Virus record (IMG/VR): IMGVR_UViG_3300042878_000903
Location: 45,969 to 109,968 of that record
DNA from: a virus
Length of the DNA: 64,000 bases
Reading direction: 5' to 3' (one strand)
Shown here: piece by piece, positions 27,067 to 36,386 of the stretch
Layout of the letters: the number at the start of each line of letters is the position of its first letter
Position numbering within the stretch: position 1 is the stretch's first letter
Translations under genes and position numbers: made by a program
The notes under the pieces: generated by a model
Database searches by the model: none
What the model was told of the DNA's origin: nothing
What the model saw: the letters and a program-made list of their open reading frames with translations, nothing else

Positions 27067-28410
27067 CTAGTTAAATATTTCGTTTACGGAACCGAGGAAA
27101 GAACCGTTCCATTTTGATTTGTTTACTGCTGGTACAACAGACCCGCCAAGGTCTGAGGACTTTTTAATTGCTGTATCGCCTTCTACGGCATCTACACGCT
27201 TTTGAACACCATCAATGGTGCCCTTTATTTCTGTGACAGCGGCACTAAGTGCACTGTGCTTTTCTGCTAACTCTGTAATTTGAGCATTTACGCCCTTGCT
27301 AAAAGTCTCTACAGTTTCTTTGATTTCTGAAACCTGTGCTGCATTTGCCTCTGTAGCCTTGCTAAGAGTATCTGCAAAGAATCCCTTTAGGTCTACTAAC
27401 ATTTTTGCAAAATCAGGTTCTTCAACTGCAGCTTCTGCTTGAGGAGCATCAACTGACTTAAAGACATCTACAGAAGCAGAGCCTGCATCTTCCACTGAGT
27501 TATCAGCGTTTGGTGCATCTTCGACTGCAGGTGCATCAGATGCCACTACGGTCTCTTCAACGATTGCTGTTTCTGCAGTTACTACTGTTGAATCTTCAGC
27601 TGTTACGTTTAGTTTTTCCACTTCATTACCTCCTTGTACGTTAACCTGTTTTGCTATTGTTTGTATTCCAGGTAACGGAACTCTTGACTTCTTAAATGAA
27701 GCAAGAATCTTATCTATCTCTTTTGATTTGTTTATGTCTGAGCTTTCGACCCATCCAATTAGCGTAGCTTCTTTTCCAGTAACTGGAGAAGAATACGTTT
27801 TGTCTGTCGAGATAAAAACAGAATCGCTTTCTTCGCAATAAAAAATATTTTCTGTAACTACATCTGCTGCCATACCTTTAAATACAAGTTGGCCGTTCAT
27901 TTTTTCTATTGAAATAATATTGCACATTTCGTTTGCTGGAGAATCAACAATTGATAATTCAATTAAATCGTAATCTTTAATAAATCTTACAGTTTCTCCT
28001 GTTGCTTTATTCATTTCATTATCTGACTCTTTAATTTTTCCGCCAATTGAAAAACCTGAAAGTGTTCCGTCAAGAACTTTCTCCCATGTATCTTGTGCAC
28101 CTTTAGAGATATATGATGTTACATAAACTCCATTATAAAATTCTTTTGATTTTTGATCGTAATATGTTTCTGGTTTAAAAGAAACTACTTTGCCTACAGC
28201 TAGTGGCTGATGCATCTCTCTAAGATTGCCTCTAAAACTTTCAAATGCTTTCAGGCTTGCTTCTGCTGTTACAACATCACCTGTTTGATCTACATTGTCT
28301 AATGTAGCAAATCCAGAAACAGTTCTATTCTCCCTATTCACTTTTGTGAACGGGACAGCTAAATGAATGTTTTGGCCGTCGGTGGACCACTGGGCTTTTT
28401 CAATGTTCAT
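27067..28410 (-). CDS. Prohead protease fused to scaffold
   Basis: This 447-residue protein joins two assembly functions. Residues ~1-190 are a herpesvirus/HK97-type prohead protease with the likely catalytic His in REMHQPLAVG and Ser in GTLSGFSIGGK. The middle (about 255-320) is acidic and low-complexity. The C-terminal part (about 325-410) is a coiled coil (SEIKETVETFSKGVNAQITE) typical of scaffolding proteins. It would shape the procapsid and then digest the scaffold. It precedes the capsid gene by 16 bases. Confidence 0.8.
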   Translation of the reverse strand: MNIEKAQWSTDGQNIHLAVPFTKVNRENRTVSGFATLDNVDQTGDVVTAEASLKAFESFRGNLREMHQPLAVGKVVSFKPETYYDQKSKEFYNGVYVTSYISKGAQDTWEKVLDGTLSGFSIGGKIKESDNEMNKATGETVRFIKDYDLIELSIVDSPANEMCNIISIEKMNGQLVFKGMAADVVTENIFYCEESDSVFISTDKTYSSPVTGKEATLIGWVESSDINKSKEIDKILASFKKSRVPLPGIQTIAKQVNVQGGNEVEKLNVTAEDSTVVTAETAIVEETVVASDAPAVEDAPNADNSVEDAGSASVDVFKSVDAPQAEAAVEEPDFAKMLVDLKGFFADTLSKATEANAAQVSEIKETVETFSKGVNAQITELAEKHSALSAAVTEIKGTIDGVQKRVDAVEGDTAIKKSSDLGGSVVPAVNKSKWNGSFLGSVNEIFN

Positions 28411-28463
28411 ATGCTTAATTTTAATGGTTTATCTACTATAAAGCAAATAGCAGTTGATTAGGG

Positions 28464-30047
28464 TTAGTCAACCCTTTTTCCGTCACCCTTTGCATTTCTG
28501 CCTTCTCCGACTTTATCGGAAGATGCGGCAGATCTTTCTGAATCCCTAGCCCTAGTTTTGCCAGCAGTTGCTTTTTGATCAGCTGCTTGCTGTGGCTTTA
28601 ATTCAACCATTTCATCTCCACCGTCAACAGGAATCATTCCTTTTCTAATTCTAACTTCATTAGGCGTAATTACCTGCATTCTTAAATATCTTTCGTCTAT
28701 TTGAGACTGAGTATCTTCGTCAGTTAAGGTCAACTCTTCAAATTTAATTTTTAATGCATCTGTTTTTTCTTCAATTATTGAATTAATTCTTTTTTCAAGT
28801 CTCATTTGAGCTGGACGGCAAACCTGCTCTTTAAATGTTTTATCTGCATCCCTGGCATTTGCCAAAGACACGCCTTCTGGAACACCAATTTTATTAATTG
28901 GAACTCTGTGTGCCAATAGAATTTCATCTCTATTTGATTGTCTATAAATATTAAATGAGGACTCTTGGGCACCAGCTTCAACTGGCTCCATTTTAAATTC
29001 AACTTTATTGTCTTGAGTGTCGGCTGGCAGAGGGATATATAGTGATCTATGGTTTTTACCCTTTAGTCCAACCTGGAAAAATTCAAGCAATTTTCTTTCT
29101 GACTCTGGAGAAAGCTTTGCTCCCTTTACGGTAATAATATATCTTGGGACAGCTTTGTTTTCAAAATAGTCTAAGTTATATCTTCCAGCAAATTCATTTC
29201 CAGCAAGCGACATCTGGGCTGCCACAATATCTGGGATTCCGTAATAGTTATTCATTGGAGTGTATTTCTTTAAATGAATAATTTCGTTTGGCCTATCTTC
29301 TGAATCACCAATTGGATTAATGGTTTCTGTGTCTCCAAAATTTCTAAAGAATACAGCCTTTCCATAAAGCAATTGCATAAATCCATCTCTAAGTCTTCTT
29401 ACACGCATGGTTTTTGATGGTATATGTCCAATATACCCAATGTCTCCACCTGTGGTTCTACCAATTTCAAGGTACCCGTTGCCAGTTGCCTCTAAGTCTG
29501 TATAAGCCTTTATTAATGTTTCGGTAAACGTATCTTCTTGATTTGTTGCATCTAGCCAGTCTTGAAGATCTTGCTTTAATTTATTTAATTTTCTACGAGC
29601 TCTATCTAGTTGCTTATCATCTGTTATTGCATCAATTGCATCATTTGTTTTTCTTGTTTCCATAAAAGAATATCCGAGACCAACAATGTTTGCTACCTTA
29701 GCATTAATGGCTGCGTAGTTGTATGTTGAAACTTCATATATTTGAGAAAGGTATTCTAAATTATATACTGGCTGTACAAGGTCAAACATTGCATATCCAG
29801 TAACTGCTGATTGTAATAGATTTTGCTGTGTCGCTGCACCATCTTTACCAGTAAATGATTTTGAAAAATCTCTATTTACTTTTCTTTTAAAATTTGTTCC
29901 AAGGCCTCTTACTTTTTTAAGGTCATCAATACCAATTGCAAATGGGTCTACGTGTTCTTTTTCTTTCTTAAATGAGAATAAGTCTGAGCTATTTTTAACA
30001 GATACTTCGTATGCATCTTCTGGTCCGTCTTCTAAAAATTGTGTCAT
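28464..30047 (-). CDS. Portal protein
   Basis: This 527-residue protein forms the dodecameric DNA entry channel at one capsid vertex. Portal features include KAYTDLEATGNGYLEIGRTT, a wing/stem-like middle with IIHLKKYTPMNNYYGIPDIV, the conserved FENKAVPRYIITVKGAKLS, and RDEILLAHRVPINKIGVPEG. The C-terminal tail is basic and disordered (KTRARDSERSAASSD). It overlaps the upstream small gene by four bases. No terminase gene lies upstream in this window. Confidence 0.88.
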   Translation of the reverse strand: MTQFLEDGPEDAYEVSVKNSSDLFSFKKEKEHVDPFAIGIDDLKKVRGLGTNFKRKVNRDFSKSFTGKDGAATQQNLLQSAVTGYAMFDLVQPVYNLEYLSQIYEVSTYNYAAINAKVANIVGLGYSFMETRKTNDAIDAITDDKQLDRARRKLNKLKQDLQDWLDATNQEDTFTETLIKAYTDLEATGNGYLEIGRTTGGDIGYIGHIPSKTMRVRRLRDGFMQLLYGKAVFFRNFGDTETINPIGDSEDRPNEIIHLKKYTPMNNYYGIPDIVAAQMSLAGNEFAGRYNLDYFENKAVPRYIITVKGAKLSPESERKLLEFFQVGLKGKNHRSLYIPLPADTQDNKVEFKMEPVEAGAQESSFNIYRQSNRDEILLAHRVPINKIGVPEGVSLANARDADKTFKEQVCRPAQMRLEKRINSIIEEKTDALKIKFEELTLTDEDTQSQIDERYLRMQVITPNEVRIRKGMIPVDGGDEMVELKPQQAADQKATAGKTRARDSERSAASSDKVGEGRNAKGDGKRVD

Positions 30048-30382
30048 TTTACAGCTCCCCCTCTTAACATTGAATCTTTATACTCTCCAATATCTAATGG
30101 ATCTGGAGTAAGACCCCATTTAAGCCTTTCGTTTTGATGCTCAAACTCTTCGTCATCAATTTTTCTTCTACCTGAAAGAAACTTAGGTTGACCTTCGTTA
30201 ATTCCATAATGTCTAACAGAATCTGCGAGTGCGGCGATTTTAGATCTGTTACCTTTAGTTGATGTTATAGAAAGGAAATTGCCATCATCGTCGCCGATCC
30301 ATCGGCCATCTGGCATTTCCCATACGTATATGCCTAGACGTGTCTCTTCAATAACTTGACTTTTTTGATTTAAGATTTCCAT
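30044..30382 (-). CDS. Small conserved protein before portal, unknown
   Basis: This 112-residue charged protein contains IYVWEMPDGRWIGDDDGNFL and a helical RSKIAALADSVRHYGI. The stop overlaps the portal ATG, so it is probably made with portal. Small proteins between packaging and portal genes are common in actinophages and usually uncharacterised. Confidence 0.6.
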   Translation of the reverse strand: MEILNQKSQVIEETRLGIYVWEMPDGRWIGDDDGNFLSITSTKGNRSKIAALADSVRHYGINEGQPKFLSGRRKIDDEEFEHQNERLKWGLTPDPLDIGEYKDSMLRGGAVK

Positions 30383-30440
30383 ATGTTAACCAGTTTACCA
30401 TTATTCTCAACAAAAGTCCATCTTCTGTACCAGTCTATGA

Positions 30441-30459
30441 CAATATTTTAAAAATATTG
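30441..30459 (-). repeat. AT-rich hairpin after LamG-like gene
   Basis: CAATATTTT/AAAATATTG arms flank one base, five bases after the stop of the 601-residue gene. It could be a weak terminator or processing site, and the lack of GC pairs makes efficiency doubtful. Confidence 0.35.
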
Positions 30460-30463
30460 CAGG

Positions 30464-32269
30464 CTAGACGTCAAAAGATCTTGTGAAGTAGGCTGTGTTG
30501 TCTAGGCCAGTAGCACTTTCTGAGAAAGTTATACCTGGGTCTTGTACGGTAAATGAATTTTCTGAGCAATACAGCTTATAATTCTTTAGAGCCTCTGGGG
30601 CCGTAAATGGGGTTTCATAAAATGCTAAATTGCTATAGGTATTAGATCCACCATATTCCGACCCGCTCTGGTTCTGATTTAATTTAATATTTGTAGCGCC
30701 TGCGTTTAGTACTATTAAAATGTGATGAGATACTCCGCTTAATAAAAATTGGGATACGTTGGTGGATGTAGTTCTATTTACTCCATTTACATATATTGCA
30801 CTAATTCCATTTTTTGTTATTACTCCGCTATTTGTCCAGCTTAGAGAAGCTGAGGCTGATGAGAATAAAATATTTTTTCCTTCTCTTGGAGTAAAAAACA
30901 TCTCTATTGTTCTTGGATGTATTGGGAGGTCTACTGAAAAGCCGTAACCAGATTGCATAGTCAATCCATTATATTTATTTTGCATTCTTACTGGGTAGTT
31001 ATAATAACCCAATGAATAGTCGTAGTCTGAATATATTTTGCCTCCACCATTATCAGAATAAAAATCTTTATTTGAATATAAGTCAATTTCTAATTTATCA
31101 AAGAAAGGGAGGTCAAAAGATGAATCTAGGGTAGTCATTGTTACACGAATGTCTAGTATTGGACCAGATAGGTCTTCATTTTTATTATAATATGGAAGAG
31201 CAGAATTGTTTTTACATACTACCCATGGCTGCCCTGGAACTTTAGCTTCTACTAAAATATTTTGTACATCTTGGCCATAAGATATTCTAGAAGAAACAAT
31301 GTTTTCTGGGTTTGGCACATAAAGTCTTTCTTCAAATACAAAGGTTTTTGTTTCTACTAATTCTGTTTGGGCAAATTCTATTCTTTTATAAGTTGGATTA
31401 TAATATGCATCTCCCGAAACTATAGAATCTAAAGATTTAGATCCAGGATATCTATATGAGACTGCTGGTTTTAAAAATACAGAATTTAATGAAAATAATA
31501 TACCGTTTTTAGAATAAACAATTTGTGAATATTTAGTCTCTTTATACCCAGCTAAATAATGTGCTAAAATTTTTGTGTCTTCTATTTCATAATTATATAC
31601 TGCTGCTGAATCTACTAAAAATCTTTTACCAGTATTTGCTGGACCAATTTTAGGAGTCATAACTGCATTTGTAAATTTAAAGCCTGCCGTAATAAATTTT
31701 TCAGAAGCCAGAGATCCGTTTATGTACAAAGATATTTTATCTTTAGAAAATATTCCCACTATATGCATTACTTTGGTCTTGGCCACTTTAGACCATACCT
31801 TTTCTTGATTTGTGCACTTAAATATTACATTTTCATTTTTATAAAATAGGCCTATATTATTTGTTGCATCTCCAATGATTAAGTATTCTGATAGGTCAGA
31901 AGGATCTGGACTAAACCATATTTCAAATGCGAATGGATTGTCTGGGCTTTTAGAATTAGCAATCCCTAAAGCTTTTAAAGATAGATCAACGTTTTCATTA
32001 ATTTCAGTTCCTCTAATACCAGATCCTACTATTGGAATAACTTCCATATCCGAAGCATCTATCGCATAGCCTTCCATAGAATTTCCAGAATAGTCTACAA
32101 TTGGAAGTCCGCTAACTGCTGCATATGAAATTCCATTATCTTTTAAATCCTGATAGGTAGAATATAATGAAGTTAAGTTACTATATAGACCAGTCTCTCC
32201 AGAACGAACCTCATCTAACAAAAAAAATGCAAGTGGGTTATCTTTTAAGACAGTATATTTATATGACAT
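30464..32269 (-). CDS. LamG/concanavalin-like virion protein
   Basis: This 601-residue protein carries a jelly-roll sugar-binding type domain near residues 85-235 (PFAFEIWFSPDPSDLSEYLI, HIVGIFSKDKISLYINGSLA, PKIGPANTGKRFLVDSAAVY). A second similar domain is likely near 420-580 (RTIEMFFTPREGKNILFSSA ... HHILIVLNAG). Such domains sit on phage tails or capsids and bind glycans. It is encoded between the collagen-like fibre and the head genes. I see no catalytic residues. Confidence 0.65.
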   Translation of the reverse strand: MSYKYTVLKDNPLAFFLLDEVRSGETGLYSNLTSLYSTYQDLKDNGISYAAVSGLPIVDYSGNSMEGYAIDASDMEVIPIVGSGIRGTEINENVDLSLKALGIANSKSPDNPFAFEIWFSPDPSDLSEYLIIGDATNNIGLFYKNENVIFKCTNQEKVWSKVAKTKVMHIVGIFSKDKISLYINGSLASEKFITAGFKFTNAVMTPKIGPANTGKRFLVDSAAVYNYEIEDTKILAHYLAGYKETKYSQIVYSKNGILFSLNSVFLKPAVSYRYPGSKSLDSIVSGDAYYNPTYKRIEFAQTELVETKTFVFEERLYVPNPENIVSSRISYGQDVQNILVEAKVPGQPWVVCKNNSALPYYNKNEDLSGPILDIRVTMTTLDSSFDLPFFDKLEIDLYSNKDFYSDNGGGKIYSDYDYSLGYYNYPVRMQNKYNGLTMQSGYGFSVDLPIHPRTIEMFFTPREGKNILFSSASASLSWTNSGVITKNGISAIYVNGVNRTTSTNVSQFLLSGVSHHILIVLNAGATNIKLNQNQSGSEYGGSNTYSNLAFYETPFTAPEALKNYKLYCSENSFTVQDPGITFSESATGLDNTAYFTRSFDV

Positions 32270-32272
32270 GTC

Positions 32273-33385
32273 TTACTTCTCTTCTAGGGCTTTGACTCTC
32301 GCTGTAAGCTCTTGTACTGCTTTAATTAATGGTGATATAAATTGATCGTACCTAAGTCCTTGCATAGAATCTTCTTGTGACATATCCATTTTTACCCAAC
32401 CAGCAAAATCCCCGACACCAGATTCATCTAAGGCTTGTTTTACTTCTTGGGCAATAAGTCCATAATGTGTTCTTGATCCAGGAATAGAAACTATGTCTCC
32501 TTCGACAACTTCTTTGCCGCCTTCAACGAACTTATATTTTACGGGATTTAAATTATTTATAAAGTCAAGACCAAGCGGGGATGTAGCAATATCAGTTTTT
32601 AATCTTTCATCTGAAGTATTAATGGTTCCAGTATTAGAGTATATTGTTTTCCAAAATCTATTTGATGAAACTCCATTTGGTACATCTGTTGGCTGACCTA
32701 TTGAATAAAGATTGTTTGCAAAAGGATACCAGTTAGAATTTACTCCGTATCCAGAAGATGTTGGTATGTTTAAACTTATTGTTGTTGGAATTGGGTCAAT
32801 TGTTGCGCTCTCTCCAGGAATACCTTGAGGTCCAGTTGCGCCAGTTGCGCCAGTTGCGCCTCTTGGTATTGTAAATGAAAAAATAGCATTTGCTGTTGTT
32901 CCAGTATTTGTTACCGAAGCATTTGTTCCAGCATTGCCAGTTGTGGTTGTTCCAACAGCTATTGTTGCTGGGCCTTGTGGACCTACTGGTCCTTGTATGC
33001 CTTGTGGACCTTGAGGGAGAACTAAATTTAATGTTTGTGAAGGGCTGGTTCCAGTTATTGTTGCACTAGCAGAACCTCCCTCAACAACCGTTCCAATATT
33101 TAAAACATTGGATGGGCCAGGGCCACCAATAATTCCATCAACACCTCTTGGTAATGTTAAATTTAATATAGCATTAGATGCAGTTCCTACATTAACAACT
33201 GATGCTGGTGTAGCCGCACTAACAGTAGTTACTGTACCCACCGCTAACGTGCCTGAAGGGCCCTGTGGGCCTGGATTAGCGGCTATAAAGGTTGCAATGT
33301 CGGCACCAAGGTTTCCAAGGTCTCTAGGGACGTCTGGGGTGTCTGTATAGTCTGGAAATCTCCAGCCATTTACTCCTGTACTCAT
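32273..33385 (-). CDS. Collagen-like tail fibre with S74 chaperone
   Basis: This 370-residue fibre has three short Gly-X-Y collagen-like stretches (GPQGPSG near residue 40, GPQGIQGPVGPQGP near 125-145, GATGATGATGPQGIPG near 175-190) that would form triple helices. The strands between them repeat 'AVGTxTTxxAxTxASVxNxGT'. The C terminus is an S74 intramolecular chaperone starting at SDERLK (residue 258), with HYGLIAQEVKQAL and a closing coiled coil. Five 2OG oxygenase genes lie just upstream in the same direction. The ATG has no ribosome-binding site but an extended -10 six bases before it. Confidence 0.82.
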   Translation of the reverse strand: MSTGVNGWRFPDYTDTPDVPRDLGNLGADIATFIAANPGPQGPSGTLAVGTVTTVSAATPASVVNVGTASNAILNLTLPRGVDGIIGGPGPSNVLNIGTVVEGGSASATITGTSPSQTLNLVLPQGPQGIQGPVGPQGPATIAVGTTTTGNAGTNASVTNTGTTANAIFSFTIPRGATGATGATGPQGIPGESATIDPIPTTISLNIPTSSGYGVNSNWYPFANNLYSIGQPTDVPNGVSSNRFWKTIYSNTGTINTSDERLKTDIATSPLGLDFINNLNPVKYKFVEGGKEVVEGDIVSIPGSRTHYGLIAQEVKQALDESGVGDFAGWVKMDMSQEDSMQGLRYDQFISPLIKAVQELTARVKALEEK

Positions 33386-33391
33386 TTTTTT

Positions 33392-33400
33392 ATTATACCA
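33392..33400 (-). promoter_or_regulatory. Extended -10 for leaderless collagen-fibre mRNA
   Basis: TGG-TATAAT is followed by six bases (AAAAAA) and then the ATG of the fibre gene, with no Shine-Dalgarno sequence. Transcription would start at or next to the ATG. Confidence 0.6.
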
Positions 33401-33405
33401 CCTAT

Positions 33406-34056
33406 CTATTTAATATATATGTGTGCTGGGCTCATGTATCTAATGCCAGACACAATAGGCTTTACTTCGTGAATATATGGCTCTTGTGATGGGAACATTA
33501 TTAGGCTTCCAGCTTTTGGTTTTATAGTAACATTGTGATTTGGGAAACTAATTTCTCCACCCTCATAATCATCATTAACATATGCCACTAAAGAAAATGC
33601 TAAATCCTTGTTGCCATCCTGTCCATCAAAATGTGGGCCCATTGATTGTCCTTCATTCCAGGCTTTTATTGGTATGCGATCAAGACTTAAATTATATTTA
33701 TTTCTATCTAATTTTCTAGCGTCTAAATATCTATCAGTACACATTTGAAAGGCCATCAAAAAACTATTGGCAATATAAAGAGTTTTTTTATCTACTATAT
33801 CTGATCCAGTAGTTGTTTTTAACGCAGATCTATTTATTGTTTTTGTTTTACCATATACCAGACTAGAATCATTGCTTGCCGTCCAATTTTCCCATTTGGA
33901 TATCCTGGAATACGACTCTGGCTCTTCGTCTATTTTGTCTATAAAATCTTTTAAATGTTCTGGAAAGCTTAATGCATTTTCCCAGTACCAGATATCTGTT
34001 CCCAAAATTTTAAGATCAAACATTATAAACTGCTTAAACTCTACATTATTTTGCAT
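33406..34056 (-). CDS. 2OG-Fe(II) oxygenase, prolyl-hydroxylase-like (1)
   Basis: This 216-residue protein shows the iron-binding triad H142-x-D144 (GPHFDG) and H196 (YIHEV), with R206 as the 2-oxoglutarate-binding residue. The motif AYVNDDYEGGEISF between them is typical of the prolyl 4-hydroxylase branch. It would use 2-oxoglutarate and O2 to hydroxylate a protein side chain or another substrate. It lies one base after the previous oxygenase and immediately upstream of the collagen-like fibre. Sequence spacing is complete, so it is likely active. Confidence 0.82.
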   Translation of the reverse strand: MQNNVEFKQFIMFDLKILGTDIWYWENALSFPEHLKDFIDKIDEEPESYSRISKWENWTASNDSSLVYGKTKTINRSALKTTTGSDIVDKKTLYIANSFLMAFQMCTDRYLDARKLDRNKYNLSLDRIPIKAWNEGQSMGPHFDGQDGNKDLAFSLVAYVNDDYEGGEISFPNHNVTIKPKAGSLIMFPSQEPYIHEVKPIVSGIRYMSPAHIYIK

Positions 34057-34057
34057 G

Positions 34058-34810
34058 TTAGCCCTCTACTTCTGATGCTGGATACACTTCTCCACGGGGG
34101 GTTATTCTTAATCCTTTATTTCTATAGTCTTCCCACTCAATAGCCTCATCTGCTTGCATTGCTCTAACCTCAGCAAGCTCTGCCGCCCAAGCATCTCTAA
34201 CTTCTTGCGGGTAATCACTTTCTTCTCTATCGTCCCAGAATGATCCTAGAGTATATCTAATAGATTTTTTAACTGTGGTAACTTCGTGCATGTTATGGAA
34301 TCCTCCAGCAAATGTTACTAGAGTTCCAGTTTTTGGAACAATTGTTAATCCATGCTTAAAGTTTAAAATACCATCTTCAAAGTCATCGTTTAAATAAAGA
34401 AAGGTTGCATATCTACTTCTAGTAAATGCTCCTGAAACTCCATCATTAGAAGTATTGTCTGAGTGCATATTTGCAAAAGCTCCTGGTGCCCATCTTTGAG
34501 AGTGCCAGCTTATCTGCGACATTTGTGCTGAATCTTTTCCAGCCATATCTGCAGTAGCATCTATAACTCTTTGTCTAAGATCTACAAAAAAATCTCCTGG
34601 TAAGCCACAGGCAATTGTGTCTGGGTCATTTAGCTCTGGAGTGCCTGATGAGTATGACTCATAAAATGAAATTGGCATCCACTTTAATTGTTCTTTTTCC
34701 ATCTTAATAGCTAGAACATCAATAATTGATTTACATTCATCTGGGGTTAAAAAATTGTCATATTGCACAATATCTGGCTTGTGTCTAGTTATAACCATAT
34801 CTCTTTCCAT
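34058..34810 (-). CDS. 2OG-Fe(II) oxygenase, prolyl-hydroxylase-like (2)
   Basis: This 250-residue protein carries H116-x-D118 (NMHSDN), H175 (NMHEV) and R185. The core LYLNDDFEDGILNF matches the family's NDD(Y/F)xGG signature with one Gly replaced by Asp. The N-terminal part includes DNFLTPDECKSIID, the usual lead-in helix. A charged C-terminal extension (~55 residues) is not shared with its neighbours. It is encoded two bases after the third oxygenase. Confidence 0.82.
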   Translation of the reverse strand: MERDMVITRHKPDIVQYDNFLTPDECKSIIDVLAIKMEKEQLKWMPISFYESYSSGTPELNDPDTIACGLPGDFFVDLRQRVIDATADMAGKDSAQMSQISWHSQRWAPGAFANMHSDNTSNDGVSGAFTRSRYATFLYLNDDFEDGILNFKHGLTIVPKTGTLVTFAGGFHNMHEVTTVKKSIRYTLGSFWDDREESDYPQEVRDAWAAELAEVRAMQADEAIEWEDYRNKGLRITPRGEVYPASEVEG

Positions 34811-34812
34811 AA

Positions 34813-35712
34813 TTACATCATTCCTTTTTCTGCTTTAGCATCAGATGGGACACCAAATTCTTTAGCATCAAATGGGACACCAAATTGTTTTTCATCATAT
34901 GGGACACCAAATTGTTTTTCAACATGTTCCTCATATGTAACTGGAACTCCGTCATTAAAATAAACCATGTTTCTTTTATCATCGTATTCAATTCTTTGTT
35001 GCTCCATTTTTGCCCACTTGTAAGCACCAAATTTTCTTTGGTTTGCAAGCCATTCTTCTGTGCCATTATGAGGAGTCATTATAAAGTTTCTAACAAAAAA
35101 TTTCTCATTGCTGTTAATTGTTTTTACCCCATGATAGTATGGCTCTGTTGATGGAAATACTAAAATATCTCCAGCCTTTGGCTTATGATTAATAAATTGC
35201 CCATCAATATAAAACTCTATATCTCCGCCATCGTAATCATCATTAATATACATTGTGCAGGTAATTGAAAATTTCTCCCCAGGCATATCTTTTTGTGATG
35301 TTATGTGATCTGTATGATATTGCATTGTAAGCTTACTTTTAAGATTATCAACTCCTGCATGATATTTAGAATAAGATGATCCGCTAAAACGCCAGCCTTC
35401 TGGCAATTTTATATTGTGTCTTTCTATGTAGTCCGCTATAACCTTACTATATGCCGATTCAACTTCTTCAACGAATGCCTTTTCTTTAATAAACATTTCT
35501 GTAGATTGAATTTCTGCAGAAACTTCTCTCATATCTTTTTTCTGAGTATACGTTCCAAAATGGGCCCAAGGATCCCAGGTCTTTAAAAAATACTTTCCTT
35601 CTGAAGTTTTTTCTGAAGAATTCATGACTTCATATAGTTGTGCTGGATCTTTTAAAACATTTCTATAAACATCAACTTTTGGGTACAGTTCTATATAGTC
35701 TAATTGGCTCAT
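34813..35712 (-). CDS. 2OG-Fe(II) oxygenase with C-terminal QFGVP repeats (3)
   Basis: This 299-residue enzyme has H133-x-D135 (QYHTDH) and H194 (YYHGV), with K204 in the usual Arg position. The core TMYINDDYDGGDIEF is standard. The C terminus carries three 9-residue repeats of the type K(Q/E)FGVP(Y/F/S)D(E/A), encoded by 27-bp tandem repeats at about 34840-34925. The start at 35712 overlaps the previous stop (ATGA), and GGGAG lies before it. The repeats may bind a partner or be a variable tail. Confidence 0.82.
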   Translation of the reverse strand: MSQLDYIELYPKVDVYRNVLKDPAQLYEVMNSSEKTSEGKYFLKTWDPWAHFGTYTQKKDMREVSAEIQSTEMFIKEKAFVEEVESAYSKVIADYIERHNIKLPEGWRFSGSSYSKYHAGVDNLKSKLTMQYHTDHITSQKDMPGEKFSITCTMYINDDYDGGDIEFYIDGQFINHKPKAGDILVFPSTEPYYHGVKTINSNEKFFVRNFIMTPHNGTEEWLANQRKFGAYKWAKMEQQRIEYDDKRNMVYFNDGVPVTYEEHVEKQFGVPYDEKQFGVPFDAKEFGVPSDAKAEKGMM

Positions 35713-36386
35713 GGTTGTTTTTCTCCCGTATGTTTTTGTATCGTCCAAAAGAATGGAGATGTAAATCTATTTCCAGAGATTACTGGACGTACTCCATGTG
35801 TATAATTCATATCACCTGGAAAAAAATATGCTGCTCCTGCAACTGGCTGAAATTCAATTCCGTGCTGTGGGAAATATAATTCTCCGCCTTCATAGTCATC
35901 GTTAAAATAAAATAAGCCAGCCAAATCATACCAAGGAAAATCATTTGCTCTTCCTTTTTCTGGGCCAGAATGAAATTCTTTATCTGCATGCGGCTCTTGT
36001 CTGGCACCAACAGGCCATCTAACAATTGCTGGACCAGTTTCTTTTGCATCAACATTAAAAAATGCATCTACTTCTATTTTAAGTCTTGCTATCATGCTAT
36101 AAATTAATTCTAATATCGATGGGTCTGACGCCATTAAAGAATTGTAGGTGCAAACTCTATTTTCCCAAACTGTGTGGTCATATAAAACTAGGCCATCGGC
36201 ATCTCTATGGGTTTCTGTTATGTCCCAAATTTTATTATTAAGGGAAAAGTCCATCAATCTTTTACGCTCTTCTATTGTAAGGAAATCTTTTATTTCTACT
36301 ATGTTATTTATGGAATTACCAAAAAATCCAGACGGAGTAATAGATTTTGGCTTTTGATCTTCTGTCCATTGGTTTGCTAGCTTCAT
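35709..36386 (-). CDS. 2OG-Fe(II) oxygenase, prolyl-hydroxylase-like (4)
   Basis: This 225-residue protein has H133-x-D135 (EPHADK), H197 (YTHGV) and R207, with LFYFNDDYEGGELYFPQHGI between. The triad spacing is as expected for an active enzyme. It begins a leaderless transcript: TGA-TATAAT lies six bases before its ATG with no ribosome-binding site. The stop overlaps the next oxygenase start. Confidence 0.83.
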   Translation of the reverse strand: MKLANQWTEDQKPKSITPSGFFGNSINNIVEIKDFLTIEERKRLMDFSLNNKIWDITETHRDADGLVLYDHTVWENRVCTYNSLMASDPSILELIYSMIARLKIEVDAFFNVDAKETGPAIVRWPVGARQEPHADKEFHSGPEKGRANDFPWYDLAGLFYFNDDYEGGELYFPQHGIEFQPVAGAAYFFPGDMNYTHGVRPVISGNRFTSPFFWTIQKHTGEKQP

